A DNA stretch of 64,000 nt from Methylosinus sp. Ce-a6 (GTDB taxonomy: Bacteria; Pseudomonadota; Alphaproteobacteria; Rhizobiales; Beijerinckiaceae): assembly GCF_009811655.1 (NCBI RefSeq), contig NZ_BGJX01000001.1, positions 124,001 to 188,000 of the forward strand, given 5' to 3'. The translations under genes were made by a program, and so were the position numbers. This document shows, piece after piece, positions 52,860 through 61,995 of the stretch; the stretch's first letter is position 1, and the number at the start of each line of letters is the position of its first letter. The notes under the pieces were generated by a model. That model saw only the letters and a list, made by a program, of their open reading frames with translations, ran no database searches and was not told where the DNA came from.

Positions 52860-55800
52860 TTAGCCGATCAGGCTTTTGGCAAGTCCGCGGCTCGGCGCGC
52901 AGCCGCCGAGCCGCAGTCTCAGCCGCTCGACATAGAGGAAAACGACAGGGGTCGTGTAGAGCGTGAGAATCTGACTGATCAGCAGGCCGCCGATGATGGC
53001 GATGCCGAGCGGCCGGCGCGTCTCCGCGCCTTCGCCGGAACCGAGCGCGAGCGGCAATGCGCCGAAGAGGGCGGCGAGCGTGGTGATGAGAATAGGACGA
53101 AAACGCGCCACGCAAGCCTCGCGAATGGCCTGCTGCGACCCGAGGCCGCGTCGTTTGGCCGCGAGCGCGAAATCGATGAGGATGATCGCATTCTTCTTGA
53201 CGATGCCGATGAGCAGCAGCACCCCGATCATGGCGATGATGCTGAGCTCCGTTCCACAGGCGAGCAGCGCGAGAAACGCGCCGACGCCGGCCGACGGCAG
53301 CGTCGAAAGAATGGTGAGCGGGTGCAGGAAGCTCTCATAGAGCATTCCGAGCACGATATAGACCGCCGCCAGCGCCGCCGCGATCATCAGCGGCTGATTG
53401 GCGAGCGCCTCCCGATAGCCCGCCGCATTGCCCGCGAAGACGCCTTGCAGCGTCGCCGGCGCGCCGGTCTTCGCCATCGCGTCCTTTATCGCATCCGCGG
53501 CGTCCCGCAGCGACTTGCCTTCCGCGAGATTGAAGGAGATCGTCACCGCCGCGAAATGGCCGTGATGATTGACCTGCAGAGGCGTCACGCCGTCGTCGAA
53601 TCGCGCAAAGGTCGAAAACGGGACCATGGGCGTGGCGGCGGCGCTCACCGGGCTCGAGGCGCTCGTCGCATCGCGCGGCGAAAACGCCCGCGGCGCCGCG
53701 CCGGCGCCGCTTCCGATATAGAGCTCGTCCAGCGCGCGGAGAGTCTCGCGACGCCGCGGCGCCGCCTCCATCACGACATGATATTGATTGAGCGGCTCGT
53801 AGATCGTCGACACTTGTCGCTGTCCGAAAGCGTCATAGAGCGTGTTGTCGATCGCGTTCGCTGTCAGCCCGAGCCGCGACGCCTTCACGCGGTCGATGAC
53901 GACGTCGCTGCGCAATCCCTTGTCCTGCTGGTCCGAGCTGACGTCGAGAAGCGCTCCGCCACGGCGCAGCGCCTCGACGATGCGCGGCGCATAGGCGCGC
54001 AGAACGTCGAGATCGTCGCAGAGAAGCGTGTATTGAAACATGGCGGCGCCCGTGCGCCCGCCGAGACGAATGTCTTGCACCGATTGCAGGAACAGGCTCG
54101 CGCCCGACACACGCGCGAATTGCGGACGCAGCCGCGCCATGATCTCGTTCGCCGAAGCCTTGCGCTCGGCGAGGGGCTTCAGCGTGACGAGCAGATCGGC
54201 GACATTGATCGAGCCGCCGGGACCGAAGCCGCCGCCGATCGCGCCCGTCGCTGTCGCGACGCCGGGATCGGCCTGCAAAATTGCTATGAACTGCTCGAGC
54301 TTCTCTTTCATCACGGGGAAAGAGACGCTCTGATCGGCGACGATGGCGCCGCGCATGCGCCCCGAGTCCTGGATCGGGAAAAAGCCCTTGGGCACGAGAT
54401 CGAACAGATAGAAGTTGAGCGCGATTGTCGCGAGCAGCAGGCAGAGCGTCGCCGCCGGCCGACGCAATGCGGCGTCCAGCGTGCGGACATAGACGCCATG
54501 CAGCGCGGAAAATCCCGTCTCGCTCCAGCGCAGCAGGAAGAATCGCGGCGGCCGGGAATGGCTGCGCAGAAAGCGCGAGCACAGCATGGGCGTCGCGGTG
54601 ACGGACAGAGCGAGCGAGACGAGAATCGCGACCGAGAGGGTCATCGCGAACTCCCGCATCATTCGTCCGACGATACCGCCCATGAACAGAATTGGCAGGA
54701 AAACGGCGACGAGCGAGAGGCTCATGGAAAAGACCGTCGACGCGACCTCGCGCGACCCCTCGAGCGCGGCGGAACGCGGGGATTCTCCCGCCTCCATTCG
54801 CCGGGCGATGTTCTCGACGACGACGATGGCGTCGTCCACTATGAAGCCGGTCGCGATGGTGAGCGCCATCAGCGAGAGATTGTTCAGGCTGTAATCGAGC
54901 AGATACATCGCGCCGACGGCGCCGATCAGCGACACGGGCATGGCGAGGCTCGGCGCGAGCGTCGCGCGCGCATCCTTGAGCGACAGATAGACGATGAAGA
55001 CGACGAGGAGAATGGTGACGAGAAGCGTCGTCTCGATCTCTGCGAGCGAGGAGCGGATCGTCAGCGTGCGGTCCTGCACGATCCGCATTTCCGCGTCGGC
55101 AGGCAAAGCAGCCGCGAGCGGCGTCAGCAGCGCCTTGATGCGATCGACGACCTCGATGAAATTGGCTCCAGGCCGGCGGAAAATCTGCACCTGCACGGCG
55201 GTGCGGCCATTGCTCATTCCATAATTGCGCGTGTCCTCGACCGAGTCGACCACCTCGGCGACGTCGCGCAATCTGATCGGCGCGCCGCCGCGATAGGCGA
55301 TGACGAGCCCCTCATAATCGGCGGCCCGGCGCGACTGGTCGTTGGCGTAGAGCGTGAGACGCCGCTCGCCTTCCTCGATCGCGCCCTTGGGGCCGTTGAA
55401 ATTCGTCGCTGCGAGCGCGGCGCGCACATCCTCGAGCGCGACGCCATGGGCAAAGAGCGCCTGCGGATCGAGCTCGACGCGCACGGCGGGAAGCGAGGAG
55501 CCGCCAACGACCACCTGTCCGACGCCTTCGAGCTGCGCGAATTTCTGCTGCAGCACATTGGAGGCGATCTCGAACAATTGCCCCGGCGTCAAGCGTTGCG
55601 AGAAGAGCGCGATGACGACGACCGGCACTTCGGCGGGGTTGGAAGTGCGGAAGGTCGGATTGTTGCGCAGCGAGGCGGGAAGGTCCGCGCGCGCTGCGGC
55701 GATCGCGGCCTGAATGTCGCGCTGCGCCCCGTCGATGTTGCGGTCGAGATCGAATTGCAGTGATATTCGCGTCGCGCCGAGCGAGCTCGACGAGGTCATC

Positions 55801-56036
55801 TCGGTCACGCCGGCGATCTGTCCGAGGCGGCGCTCGAGCGGCGTCGCGACAGAAACCGCCATTGTCTCGGGGCTCGCGCCCGGCATGGTGGCGGAGACCG
55901 AAATCACCGGATAGTCGATATTGGGAACCGGCGCCTTCGGCAGCAGGAAAAGCGCCACGAGCCCAGCGAGCGCGAGCCCCAGCATCACAAGGCTCGTCGC
56001 CACCGGGCGCTCGATCGCTCTCGCGGTGACGCTCAT
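52860..56036 (-). CDS. mdtC: RND efflux transporter, inner-membrane pump (MdtC/MuxC-like)
   Basis: The 1058-residue protein has the twelve-helix RND layout, with two large periplasmic loops after TM1 and TM7. The proton-relay Asp pair lies in ATGFIVDDAIVVVENIARR (about residue 400-418) and the TM10 lysine in LIGIVKKNAIILIDFAL (about 950). YPVISVSATMPGASPE near residue 41 matches the Mdt/Mux branch. With its overlapping partner it would form a heteromeric pump, exporting small hydrophobic or anionic compounds with a TolC-like channel encoded elsewhere. Its start overlaps the upstream RND stop by 4 bases. Confidence 0.94.
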   Translation of the reverse strand: MSVTARAIERPVATSLVMLGLALAGLVALFLLPKAPVPNIDYPVISVSATMPGASPETMAVSVATPLERRLGQIAGVTEMTSSSSLGATRISLQFDLDRNIDGAQRDIQAAIAAARADLPASLRNNPTFRTSNPAEVPVVVIALFSQRLTPGQLFEIASNVLQQKFAQLEGVGQVVVGGSSLPAVRVELDPQALFAHGVALEDVRAALAATNFNGPKGAIEEGERRLTLYANDQSRRAADYEGLVIAYRGGAPIRLRDVAEVVDSVEDTRNYGMSNGRTAVQVQIFRRPGANFIEVVDRIKALLTPLAAALPADAEMRIVQDRTLTIRSSLAEIETTLLVTILLVVFIVYLSLKDARATLAPSLAMPVSLIGAVGAMYLLDYSLNNLSLMALTIATGFIVDDAIVVVENIARRMEAGESPRSAALEGSREVASTVFSMSLSLVAVFLPILFMGGIVGRMMREFAMTLSVAILVSLALSVTATPMLCSRFLRSHSRPPRFFLLRWSETGFSALHGVYVRTLDAALRRPAATLCLLLATIALNFYLFDLVPKGFFPIQDSGRMRGAIVADQSVSFPVMKEKLEQFIAILQADPGVATATGAIGGGFGPGGSINVADLLVTLKPLAERKASANEIMARLRPQFARVSGASLFLQSVQDIRLGGRTGAAMFQYTLLCDDLDVLRAYAPRIVEALRRGGALLDVSSDQQDKGLRSDVVIDRVKASRLGLTANAIDNTLYDAFGQRQVSTIYEPLNQYHVVMEAAPRRRETLRALDELYIGSGAGAAPRAFSPRDATSASSPVSAAATPMVPFSTFARFDDGVTPLQVNHHGHFAAVTISFNLAEGKSLRDAADAIKDAMAKTGAPATLQGVFAGNAAGYREALANQPLMIAAALAAVYIVLGMLYESFLHPLTILSTLPSAGVGAFLALLACGTELSIIAMIGVLLLIGIVKKNAIILIDFALAAKRRGLGSQQAIREACVARFRPILITTLAALFGALPLALGSGEGAETRRPLGIAIIGGLLISQILTLYTTPVVFLYVERLRLRLGGCAPSRGLAKSLIG

Positions 56037-59000
56037 GCGGCCTCGCGCTCTTTGATCTTCGCCGTGCGACGACGCAAGGATTTGGCCAGACCGTCGAAGG
56101 CGAGATAGATGACCGGCGTCGTATAGAGGGTGAGGATCTGGCTGAAGATCAGCCCGCCGACGATCGCGACGCCGAGCGGCCGGCGCAGCTCCGCGCCTTC
56201 GCCGGAGCCGAGCATCAGCGGCAGCGCGCCGAGGAGCGCGGCGAGCGTCGTCATCAATATGGGGCGAAACCGCAATATGCAGGCCTCGTAGATCGCCGCG
56301 CGCGGAGAGAGGTTCTCGTCGCGCTCCGCCTGAAGAGCGAAGTCGATCATCATGATCGCATTCTTCTTCACGATGCCGATGAGGAGAATGACGCCGATCA
56401 CGCCGATGACGCCGAAATCCTCTCCTGCGATCATCAAAGCCAACAAGGCGCCTATGCCGGCGGAAGGCAGCGTGGAGAGGATCGTCACCGGATGAACATA
56501 GCTCTCATAGAGCACGCCCAGAACGATATAGACGGTGACGATCGCCGCTAGGATCAAGAGCAGCGTGGAGACCGACGAGGCGTTGAAGGCCGCGGTCGCG
56601 CCCTGGGGCGCCGTGATGACGCTCGCCGGCGTCTCGAGCTCCTTTTGCGCCGCCGCGAACGCCTCCATCGCCGCGCCGAGCGAATGGCCGGGCGCAAGAT
56701 TGAAGGAGATCGTCGTCGCCGGGAATTGCGCGAGGCGGTCGATAGAGAGCGGGGCGGCGATCTCCCGGATTTTCACCATGGAGGCGAGCGGCGTCTCGCG
56801 TCCGCCATTAGCGGGAATGCGCAGATCGGCGAGCGTCTCGATGCCGGAATGGCCGCGCGTCGCGGTCTCGAGAATGACGCGATACTGATTGGTCTGCGTG
56901 AACAAGGTGGAGACGATGCGCTGGCCGAAAGCGTCATAGAGAATATTGTCGATCGTCGCGACGGAAATGCCGTAGCGCGCGGCCGCGTCGCGGTCGATCT
57001 CGACGTAGAGCGCGCGGCCGCTGTCTCGCGCGCTGCTCGACACATCGCGAAATTGCGGTAGGCTGGACAATCTGTCGACGAGGCGGCGTGAATAATCGGC
57101 GAGCGTCGCCGGATCGGCGTCCTGCAATGCGAAATAATATGCGCCGCGCGCGACGCCCGCATCGATGGAGAGGTCCTGCGCCGGTTGTAGGAAAAGCGAG
57201 CCGATCGCGTGATCGCGCGCCGCGTCTTGCAGGCGGCGCGTGACGGCGGAAATCGTATCGGCGCGCGCCGATTTCGGCTTCAGCTTGATGATGAGCCTGC
57301 CGCAGTCGAGCGTGCGATTCACCCCGTCGACGCCGAGATAGGACGAGACGCTCTCGACGGCCGGATCGCCGAGCAGAATTTCGACCAGCGCGAGCTGCTT
57401 GCTCCGCATCGCCTCGTAGTTCAGCGATTGATCCGCCTCGAAGAAGCCCTGCGCCAGTCCCGTATCCTGCACGGGGAAAAAACCCTTGCCGATGGCCGCG
57501 TAGAGGGCGCCCGTCAGCGCCAATGTCGCGGCGAAGGCGGCGAGCGTCGCGCGCGAACGAGCGAGCACGAAACGCAGCGAGACGCCATAGGCGTCGATGA
57601 CGCGATCGAACCAGTCATGCGGGCCTTTCGCCTCATGCGTATGAGCGTCCTGCGCGCGCAGGAGCTTGGCGCAGAGCATGGGCGCGAGGGTCAGCGAGAC
57701 GATCGCCGATATCACGATCGTCACGGCGAGCGTCACCGCGAATTCGCGGAACAGGCGGCCGACGACGTCGCTCATGAAGAGGAGCGGAATGAGAACCGCG
57801 ATGAGCGAGATGGTCAGCGAGACGATGGTGAAGCCGATCTCGCGGGCGCCGACGAGCGCGGCCGAGAGCGGCGTCTCGCCACGCTCGATATGGCGGGAGA
57901 TGTTCTCGATCATCACGATGGCGTCGTCGACGACGAAGCCGGTGGCGATGGTGAGCGCCATCAGCGTCAGATTATTGAGGCTGTAGCCGAGCAGATACAT
58001 GGCCGCGAGCGCGCCGATGAGCGAGAGAGGCACGGCAACGCTGGGAATGATCGTCGCGCGCGGGCTGCGCAGAAAGAGAAAAATCACCGCGACGACGAGG
58101 CCGATGGAGAAAAGCAGCTCGATTTCGACATCGTGAATGGAAGCGCGGATCGCGGTGGTGCGATCGGTGAGCACGGTGAGATCGACGGCCGCCGGCAGAG
58201 ATGCGGCGAGCGCAGGCAGCAGCGTCTCGATCTGATCGACGACTGCGATGACATTGGCGCCCGGCTGGCGCTGCACATTCACGATGATGGCGGGCTCGAG
58301 GTCCGCAAAGGCGCCGAGCTCGCGATTTTCCGAACCTTCCGTCACCTCGGCGACGTCGACGAGCCGCACCGGGCCGCCGTTGCGATAGGCGACGACGAGG
58401 CCTTCATAATCTTTGGCGTTGCGCAGCTGGTCGTTGGCGTCGACGGCGAATTGCTGCACGCGTCCGTCGATATTGCCCTTGGGCAGATTGACATTGGCGT
58501 TGGAGATGACGGCGCGCAAATCCTCGAGCGACAAGGAATGGGCGGCGAGCTTCGCCGGATCGGCGCGAACCACCACGGCCGGCCGATTGCCGCCGGCGAC
58601 GCTGACGAGGCCGACGCCGGAGAGCTGCGAAATCTTCTGTGCGACGCGGCTGTCGGCGAGATCCTGAACCTGCTGGAGCGGCAGAGTCTTGGAGCGCAGC
58701 GCGAGCGTCAGAACGGGCGCGTCGGCGGGATTGATCTTGGCGTAGATCGGCGGGGCGGGAAGATCGCTCGGCAGAAAGCTCGCGGCGGCGTTGATCGCCG
58801 CCTGCACCTGCTGCTCGGCGAAATCGAGCGAGAGCTTCAGGCCGAACTGCAAGGTGATGATGGATGCGCCGCCGGAGCTCGTCGAGGCGATTTGCGCGAG
58901 GCCCGGCATTTGTCCGAGCTGACGCTCGAGCGGCGCGGTGATCGTCGCCGCCATCACCTCGGGACTGGCGCCCGGATAGAAGGTGCGCACCTCGATCGTC

Positions 59001-59152
59001 GGATAGTCGATCTGCGGCAGCGCCGAGACCGGCAGCAGTCTGAAGCCGATGGCGCCGGCGAGGAAGATCGCCGCCATCAGCAATGTGGTGGCGACCGGCC
59101 GCTCGATGAAGGGACGCGAGATATCGACGGCGCTCGAGGGTTTTGCGCTCAC
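56033..59152 (-). CDS. mdtB: RND efflux transporter, inner-membrane pump (MdtB/MuxB-like)
   Basis: The 1039-residue RND protein has YPTIEVRTFYPGASPEVMA near residue 49, the Asp pair in ATGFVVDDAIVMIENISRH (about 412-430) and LIGIVKKNAIMMIDFAL (about 960). The second periplasmic loop carries LFLQPAQDLSID, typical of MdtB. It overlaps the adaptor gene upstream and the mdtC-like gene downstream by 4 bases each, so the three are made in fixed ratio. Both pump proteins are full length with no missing relay residue. Confidence 0.94.
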   Translation of the reverse strand: MSAKPSSAVDISRPFIERPVATTLLMAAIFLAGAIGFRLLPVSALPQIDYPTIEVRTFYPGASPEVMAATITAPLERQLGQMPGLAQIASTSSGGASIITLQFGLKLSLDFAEQQVQAAINAAASFLPSDLPAPPIYAKINPADAPVLTLALRSKTLPLQQVQDLADSRVAQKISQLSGVGLVSVAGGNRPAVVVRADPAKLAAHSLSLEDLRAVISNANVNLPKGNIDGRVQQFAVDANDQLRNAKDYEGLVVAYRNGGPVRLVDVAEVTEGSENRELGAFADLEPAIIVNVQRQPGANVIAVVDQIETLLPALAASLPAAVDLTVLTDRTTAIRASIHDVEIELLFSIGLVVAVIFLFLRSPRATIIPSVAVPLSLIGALAAMYLLGYSLNNLTLMALTIATGFVVDDAIVMIENISRHIERGETPLSAALVGAREIGFTIVSLTISLIAVLIPLLFMSDVVGRLFREFAVTLAVTIVISAIVSLTLAPMLCAKLLRAQDAHTHEAKGPHDWFDRVIDAYGVSLRFVLARSRATLAAFAATLALTGALYAAIGKGFFPVQDTGLAQGFFEADQSLNYEAMRSKQLALVEILLGDPAVESVSSYLGVDGVNRTLDCGRLIIKLKPKSARADTISAVTRRLQDAARDHAIGSLFLQPAQDLSIDAGVARGAYYFALQDADPATLADYSRRLVDRLSSLPQFRDVSSSARDSGRALYVEIDRDAAARYGISVATIDNILYDAFGQRIVSTLFTQTNQYRVILETATRGHSGIETLADLRIPANGGRETPLASMVKIREIAAPLSIDRLAQFPATTISFNLAPGHSLGAAMEAFAAAQKELETPASVITAPQGATAAFNASSVSTLLLILAAIVTVYIVLGVLYESYVHPVTILSTLPSAGIGALLALMIAGEDFGVIGVIGVILLIGIVKKNAIMMIDFALQAERDENLSPRAAIYEACILRFRPILMTTLAALLGALPLMLGSGEGAELRRPLGVAIVGGLIFSQILTLYTTPVIYLAFDGLAKSLRRRTAKIKEREAA

Positions 59153-60477
59153 GGCGCTGCGGCTCTCGAGGCCGCGCGGCGCGGCTCGGCGGGCGTTCCC
59201 TCGCGCCCTTCCTTCGTCTGCGTCGCGCCGGCTGCGTGGGCGAGCGTGATCCGCGCGCCGTCGCGCAATTTATCGACGCCCTCCACCACGACGCGCTGGC
59301 CGGCCTCGACGCCCGCCTCGATCACCGCGCGCTCGCCGTCTGAGGGACCGAGCCGCACCGGTCGGACGACGACCTTGTCGTCGGCGTCGATCGCATAGAC
59401 GAAAGGTCCCTTCGCCCCGCGCTGGATCGCGGCGGCCGGCGCGAGAACGACGCCTTTCAGCACTTCCACCGTCAGTTCGGCGTTGACGAATTGATTGGGG
59501 TAGAGCGTCTCGCCGTCATTGGGGAACTCCGCGCGCAGCTTCACCGTGCCGGAGGTCGCATCGATCTGATTGTCGATCGCATAGAGAACGCCGCGCGCCG
59601 GTTCGCCCGCATGTTCCCGATCATAGGCGATGACGGCCAATCGTTCGCCCGAGCGGAAGCGGCGAAGCAGATTTTGCAGCTTCACCTCCGGGAGGGTGAA
59701 GATCACGGTGATCGGCGAGAGCCGCGTGACCACCGCTATGCCGTTCGCATCATTGGTCTGCACGATATTGCCGGGATCGACGAGACGAAGGCCGATGCGG
59801 CCGTCGATCGGCGCGGCGATGCGCGTGTAGCTCAGATTCAATTCGGCCTGGCCGAGGAGCGCGCGATCCATCTCCACCGCGGCGCGATATTGGCCGATGA
59901 GCGAATGCTGCGTGTCGAGCTGTTGAGCAGAGACGCCGTCCTTGATCTTCGCTCGCAGCGTCTCGTAGCGGGAGAGATCGCGCTCGGCGTTCTGGAGCAG
60001 CGCCTCGTCCTTCTGGAGCTGCGCCTTCGCCTGCGCAACGGCGAGGTCGAAGGGCCGCGGATCGATCTCGGCGAGAATGTCGCCGGCCTCGACCGTCTGT
60101 CCCTCCGTGTATCTCACCTTCAGGAGCGGTCCGGAGACTTGCGCCTTGACGACCGAGGTCACCAGAGCGGTGACGGTTCCGAGGCCTGTGTAGACGACCG
60201 GGAAATCGCCGCGGACGATCTCCGCCGCGGCGACGGCGGTCGCAGCTCCGCGTCCGCCGCCGGGAGGCGGCGGCGGCTCCGCCGCACGGTAGCGCCAAGC
60301 GCCGAGCGCGAGCGCGCCGAGGAGCGCCGCCGTGATCCATCTGGCGAGATGGCGGCGCGGCAAGAGCCGCCTCGCCGCTCCGACGAAAGGAGGGGCGGCG
60401 TCGGTGATGTCGGAACTCATCGGATCGAACTCCGCGCGGATGCTCTTCCTGACGACGGTCTGCGCCGGTCGCGTCAT
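59149..60477 (-). CDS. mdtA: RND efflux membrane-fusion protein (MdtA-like)
   Basis: The 442-residue adaptor has a transmembrane helix (about 46-64, ITAALLGALALGAW), a proline-rich spacer, the first lipoyl half (SGPLLKVRYTEGQTVEAGDILAEIDPRPF, in pieces), an alpha-hairpin (about 145-195), the second lipoyl half (APIDGRIGLRLVDPGNIV) and the beta-barrel. It links the pump to an outer-membrane channel. ATG 60477 has GAGG 5 bases upstream; an internal ATG at 60420 with GGAG at 9 bases is nearly as good. First gene of the operon. Confidence 0.93.
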   Translation of the reverse strand: MTRPAQTVVRKSIRAEFDPMSSDITDAAPPFVGAARRLLPRRHLARWITAALLGALALGAWRYRAAEPPPPPGGGRGAATAVAAAEIVRGDFPVVYTGLGTVTALVTSVVKAQVSGPLLKVRYTEGQTVEAGDILAEIDPRPFDLAVAQAKAQLQKDEALLQNAERDLSRYETLRAKIKDGVSAQQLDTQHSLIGQYRAAVEMDRALLGQAELNLSYTRIAAPIDGRIGLRLVDPGNIVQTNDANGIAVVTRLSPITVIFTLPEVKLQNLLRRFRSGERLAVIAYDREHAGEPARGVLYAIDNQIDATSGTVKLRAEFPNDGETLYPNQFVNAELTVEVLKGVVLAPAAAIQRGAKGPFVYAIDADDKVVVRPVRLGPSDGERAVIEAGVEAGQRVVVEGVDKLRDGARITLAHAAGATQTKEGREGTPAEPRRAASRAAAP

Positions 60478-60541
60478 CGTCTCCTCGTGAGGCCGTCGTC
60501 GAAAGCGTCGTCATTCGCCGATGAGCCACATCGAGAGAATA

Positions 60542-60569
60542 ACTATATAATGTCGATAGAGATATGCAA
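60542..60569 (-). promoter_or_regulatory. Likely promoter of the RND efflux operon
   Basis: On the minus strand TTGCAT (60564-60569), 16-base spacer, TATAGT (60542-60547). This AT-rich island stands out in GC-rich surroundings and is 65 bases from the mdtA-like start. No palindromic repressor site is clear. Confidence 0.45.
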
Positions 60570-60604
60570 CTGATCTGTCCGGATCGCGTGGAGGTCTCGT
60601 CGCG

Positions 60605-61711
60605 TCAGCTGGTGGCGCGGTCGAGCTCGATGAGATGGCCGGCCTTGTCGCGCTTTGCAGCCAAATAGCGCAAATTATGCGTATTTCTCCTTCCGAGAAG
60701 GCGCTCTGCGTCGACTGCTTCGAGTCCCGCCTCCGCGAGCGCCGCGATCTTCTCGGGATTGTTGGTCAGCAAGCGCACGCGGCGGATTCCCAGAGCCTTC
60801 AGCATCTCCGCGGCGAAGGCGAAACGACGCTGATCGGCGCCGAATCCGAGCGTTTCATCGGCGTCGTAAGTGTCCAATCCCTGCGCCTGGAGATCATAGG
60901 CGCGGATTTTATTGGCGAGGCCGTTGCCGCGGCCTTCCTGATCGAGATAGAGCAGCACGCCGCCGCCGTTCTCGGCCATGTGACGCGCCGCATAGCGCAG
61001 CTGATCCCCGCAATCGCATTTGAGGCTGCCGAAAAGATCGCCGGTGAGGCAGGCCGAATGCAGACGGACGGGGACCGGCCTCGAGACATCCGGCGCGCCG
61101 ATGACGATCGCGACCTGATCGCGCAGCCCCTCGCCGCCGCGGAACACGATGAATTCGCTGTCCGTCGCTCCTTCGAGCGGCACGCGCGCGCGAGACACGA
61201 TGCGCAAGGAGGCGAGGCGGGCGAGAGAAAAGGATTTCACATCGGCGAGAGCGACGTCGAACATGCGCGGAAAAATCGCTTTCGCGCCGCCGCCGCGCGC
61301 GATGACGGCGGCCGGCAGAAGCTGTGCGAGCCGCATCAGCTCGAGCGCGCCCTCGTCGAGCGGCGCCAGCGGAGCGGCGGGCGCGTCGAGCCGCGCCGAC
61401 GCATGGAAAGCGAGCGCATGCGCGCGCGCGACGTCGAGGACCGGCAGAGCGATCGCTCCGGCCTCGCGTCGAGCCGCCCCGAGACGTCGTAGCCGCGGCG
61501 CCGCAAGCGCCAGCAGCGTTCCGCCGCCAGACAGACGATCGAAGCGCGCAGCGAGATCGCCGTCGAGCGCTTCGCAAGCCAGAGCGACGATCATTTCCGC
61601 GTCGTCGTGGAGGATGACCGGCCGACCGCCGCGGATTTCCGAAATCGCGCGCTCGACGTCGATCTGGCCGGCTGCGTCGCGAAATTCCGGTCGCGAGGTT
61701 GAAATTGTCAC
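60605..61711 (-). CDS. ribA: GTP cyclohydrolase II with degenerate DHBP-synthase-like N-terminal domain
   Basis: Residues about 170-368 are GTP cyclohydrolase II: zinc ligands in HSACLTGDLFGSLKCDCGDQL-type spacing (C-x10-C-x-C), LYLDQEGRGNGL, DTYDADETLGF and LLTNNPEKIAAL. It opens GTP to the first riboflavin intermediate. The N-terminal about 150 residues keep the layout of 3,4-dihydroxy-2-butanone-4-phosphate synthase (IDVERAISEIRGGRPVILHDD) but lack its acidic DDEDRENEGD loop, so that activity is probably lost. A separate ribB gene must exist elsewhere. It lies alone, divergent from the arylsulfotransferase-like gene. Confidence 0.9.
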   Translation of the reverse strand: MTISTSRPEFRDAAGQIDVERAISEIRGGRPVILHDDAEMIVALACEALDGDLAARFDRLSGGGTLLALAAPRLRRLGAARREAGAIALPVLDVARAHALAFHASARLDAPAAPLAPLDEGALELMRLAQLLPAAVIARGGGAKAIFPRMFDVALADVKSFSLARLASLRIVSRARVPLEGATDSEFIVFRGGEGLRDQVAIVIGAPDVSRPVPVRLHSACLTGDLFGSLKCDCGDQLRYAARHMAENGGGVLLYLDQEGRGNGLANKIRAYDLQAQGLDTYDADETLGFGADQRRFAFAAEMLKALGIRRVRLLTNNPEKIAALAEAGLEAVDAERLLGRRNTHNLRYLAAKRDKAGHLIELDRATS

Positions 61712-61995
61712 GAGGCCTCCGTCGCTTTCTTTCCTGAGCGCGACTGATATAGTTTTTAGACTCTATATACAAGCACGAGTTATGTGGCGGCGGCTGGTCG
61801 GCGACGCGCCGCCGCCGGCGACGCGACATCGTGAAGCAAATCGGCTAGATTGCATTGGAAATACAACTTATCCTGCTTTCAGACGCGCCGCGGTCGACGA
61901 ATTCCTTCTAATGTGGAGAACTCGAGCACTTTGCTATTTATCATAGCGACTATATGTGAATATAATGCGCCATCGCAGCAAGACGGGAGCGTCCG

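Noticed and set aside
53322..59398. Very long plus-strand open frames (53322-55763 and 57209-59398, 729-813 codons) opposite the RND pump genes
   Set aside because: They are Arg/Asp/Glu/His-rich antisense shadows of conserved RND proteins in GC-rich DNA, with no domain and no ribosome binding site.
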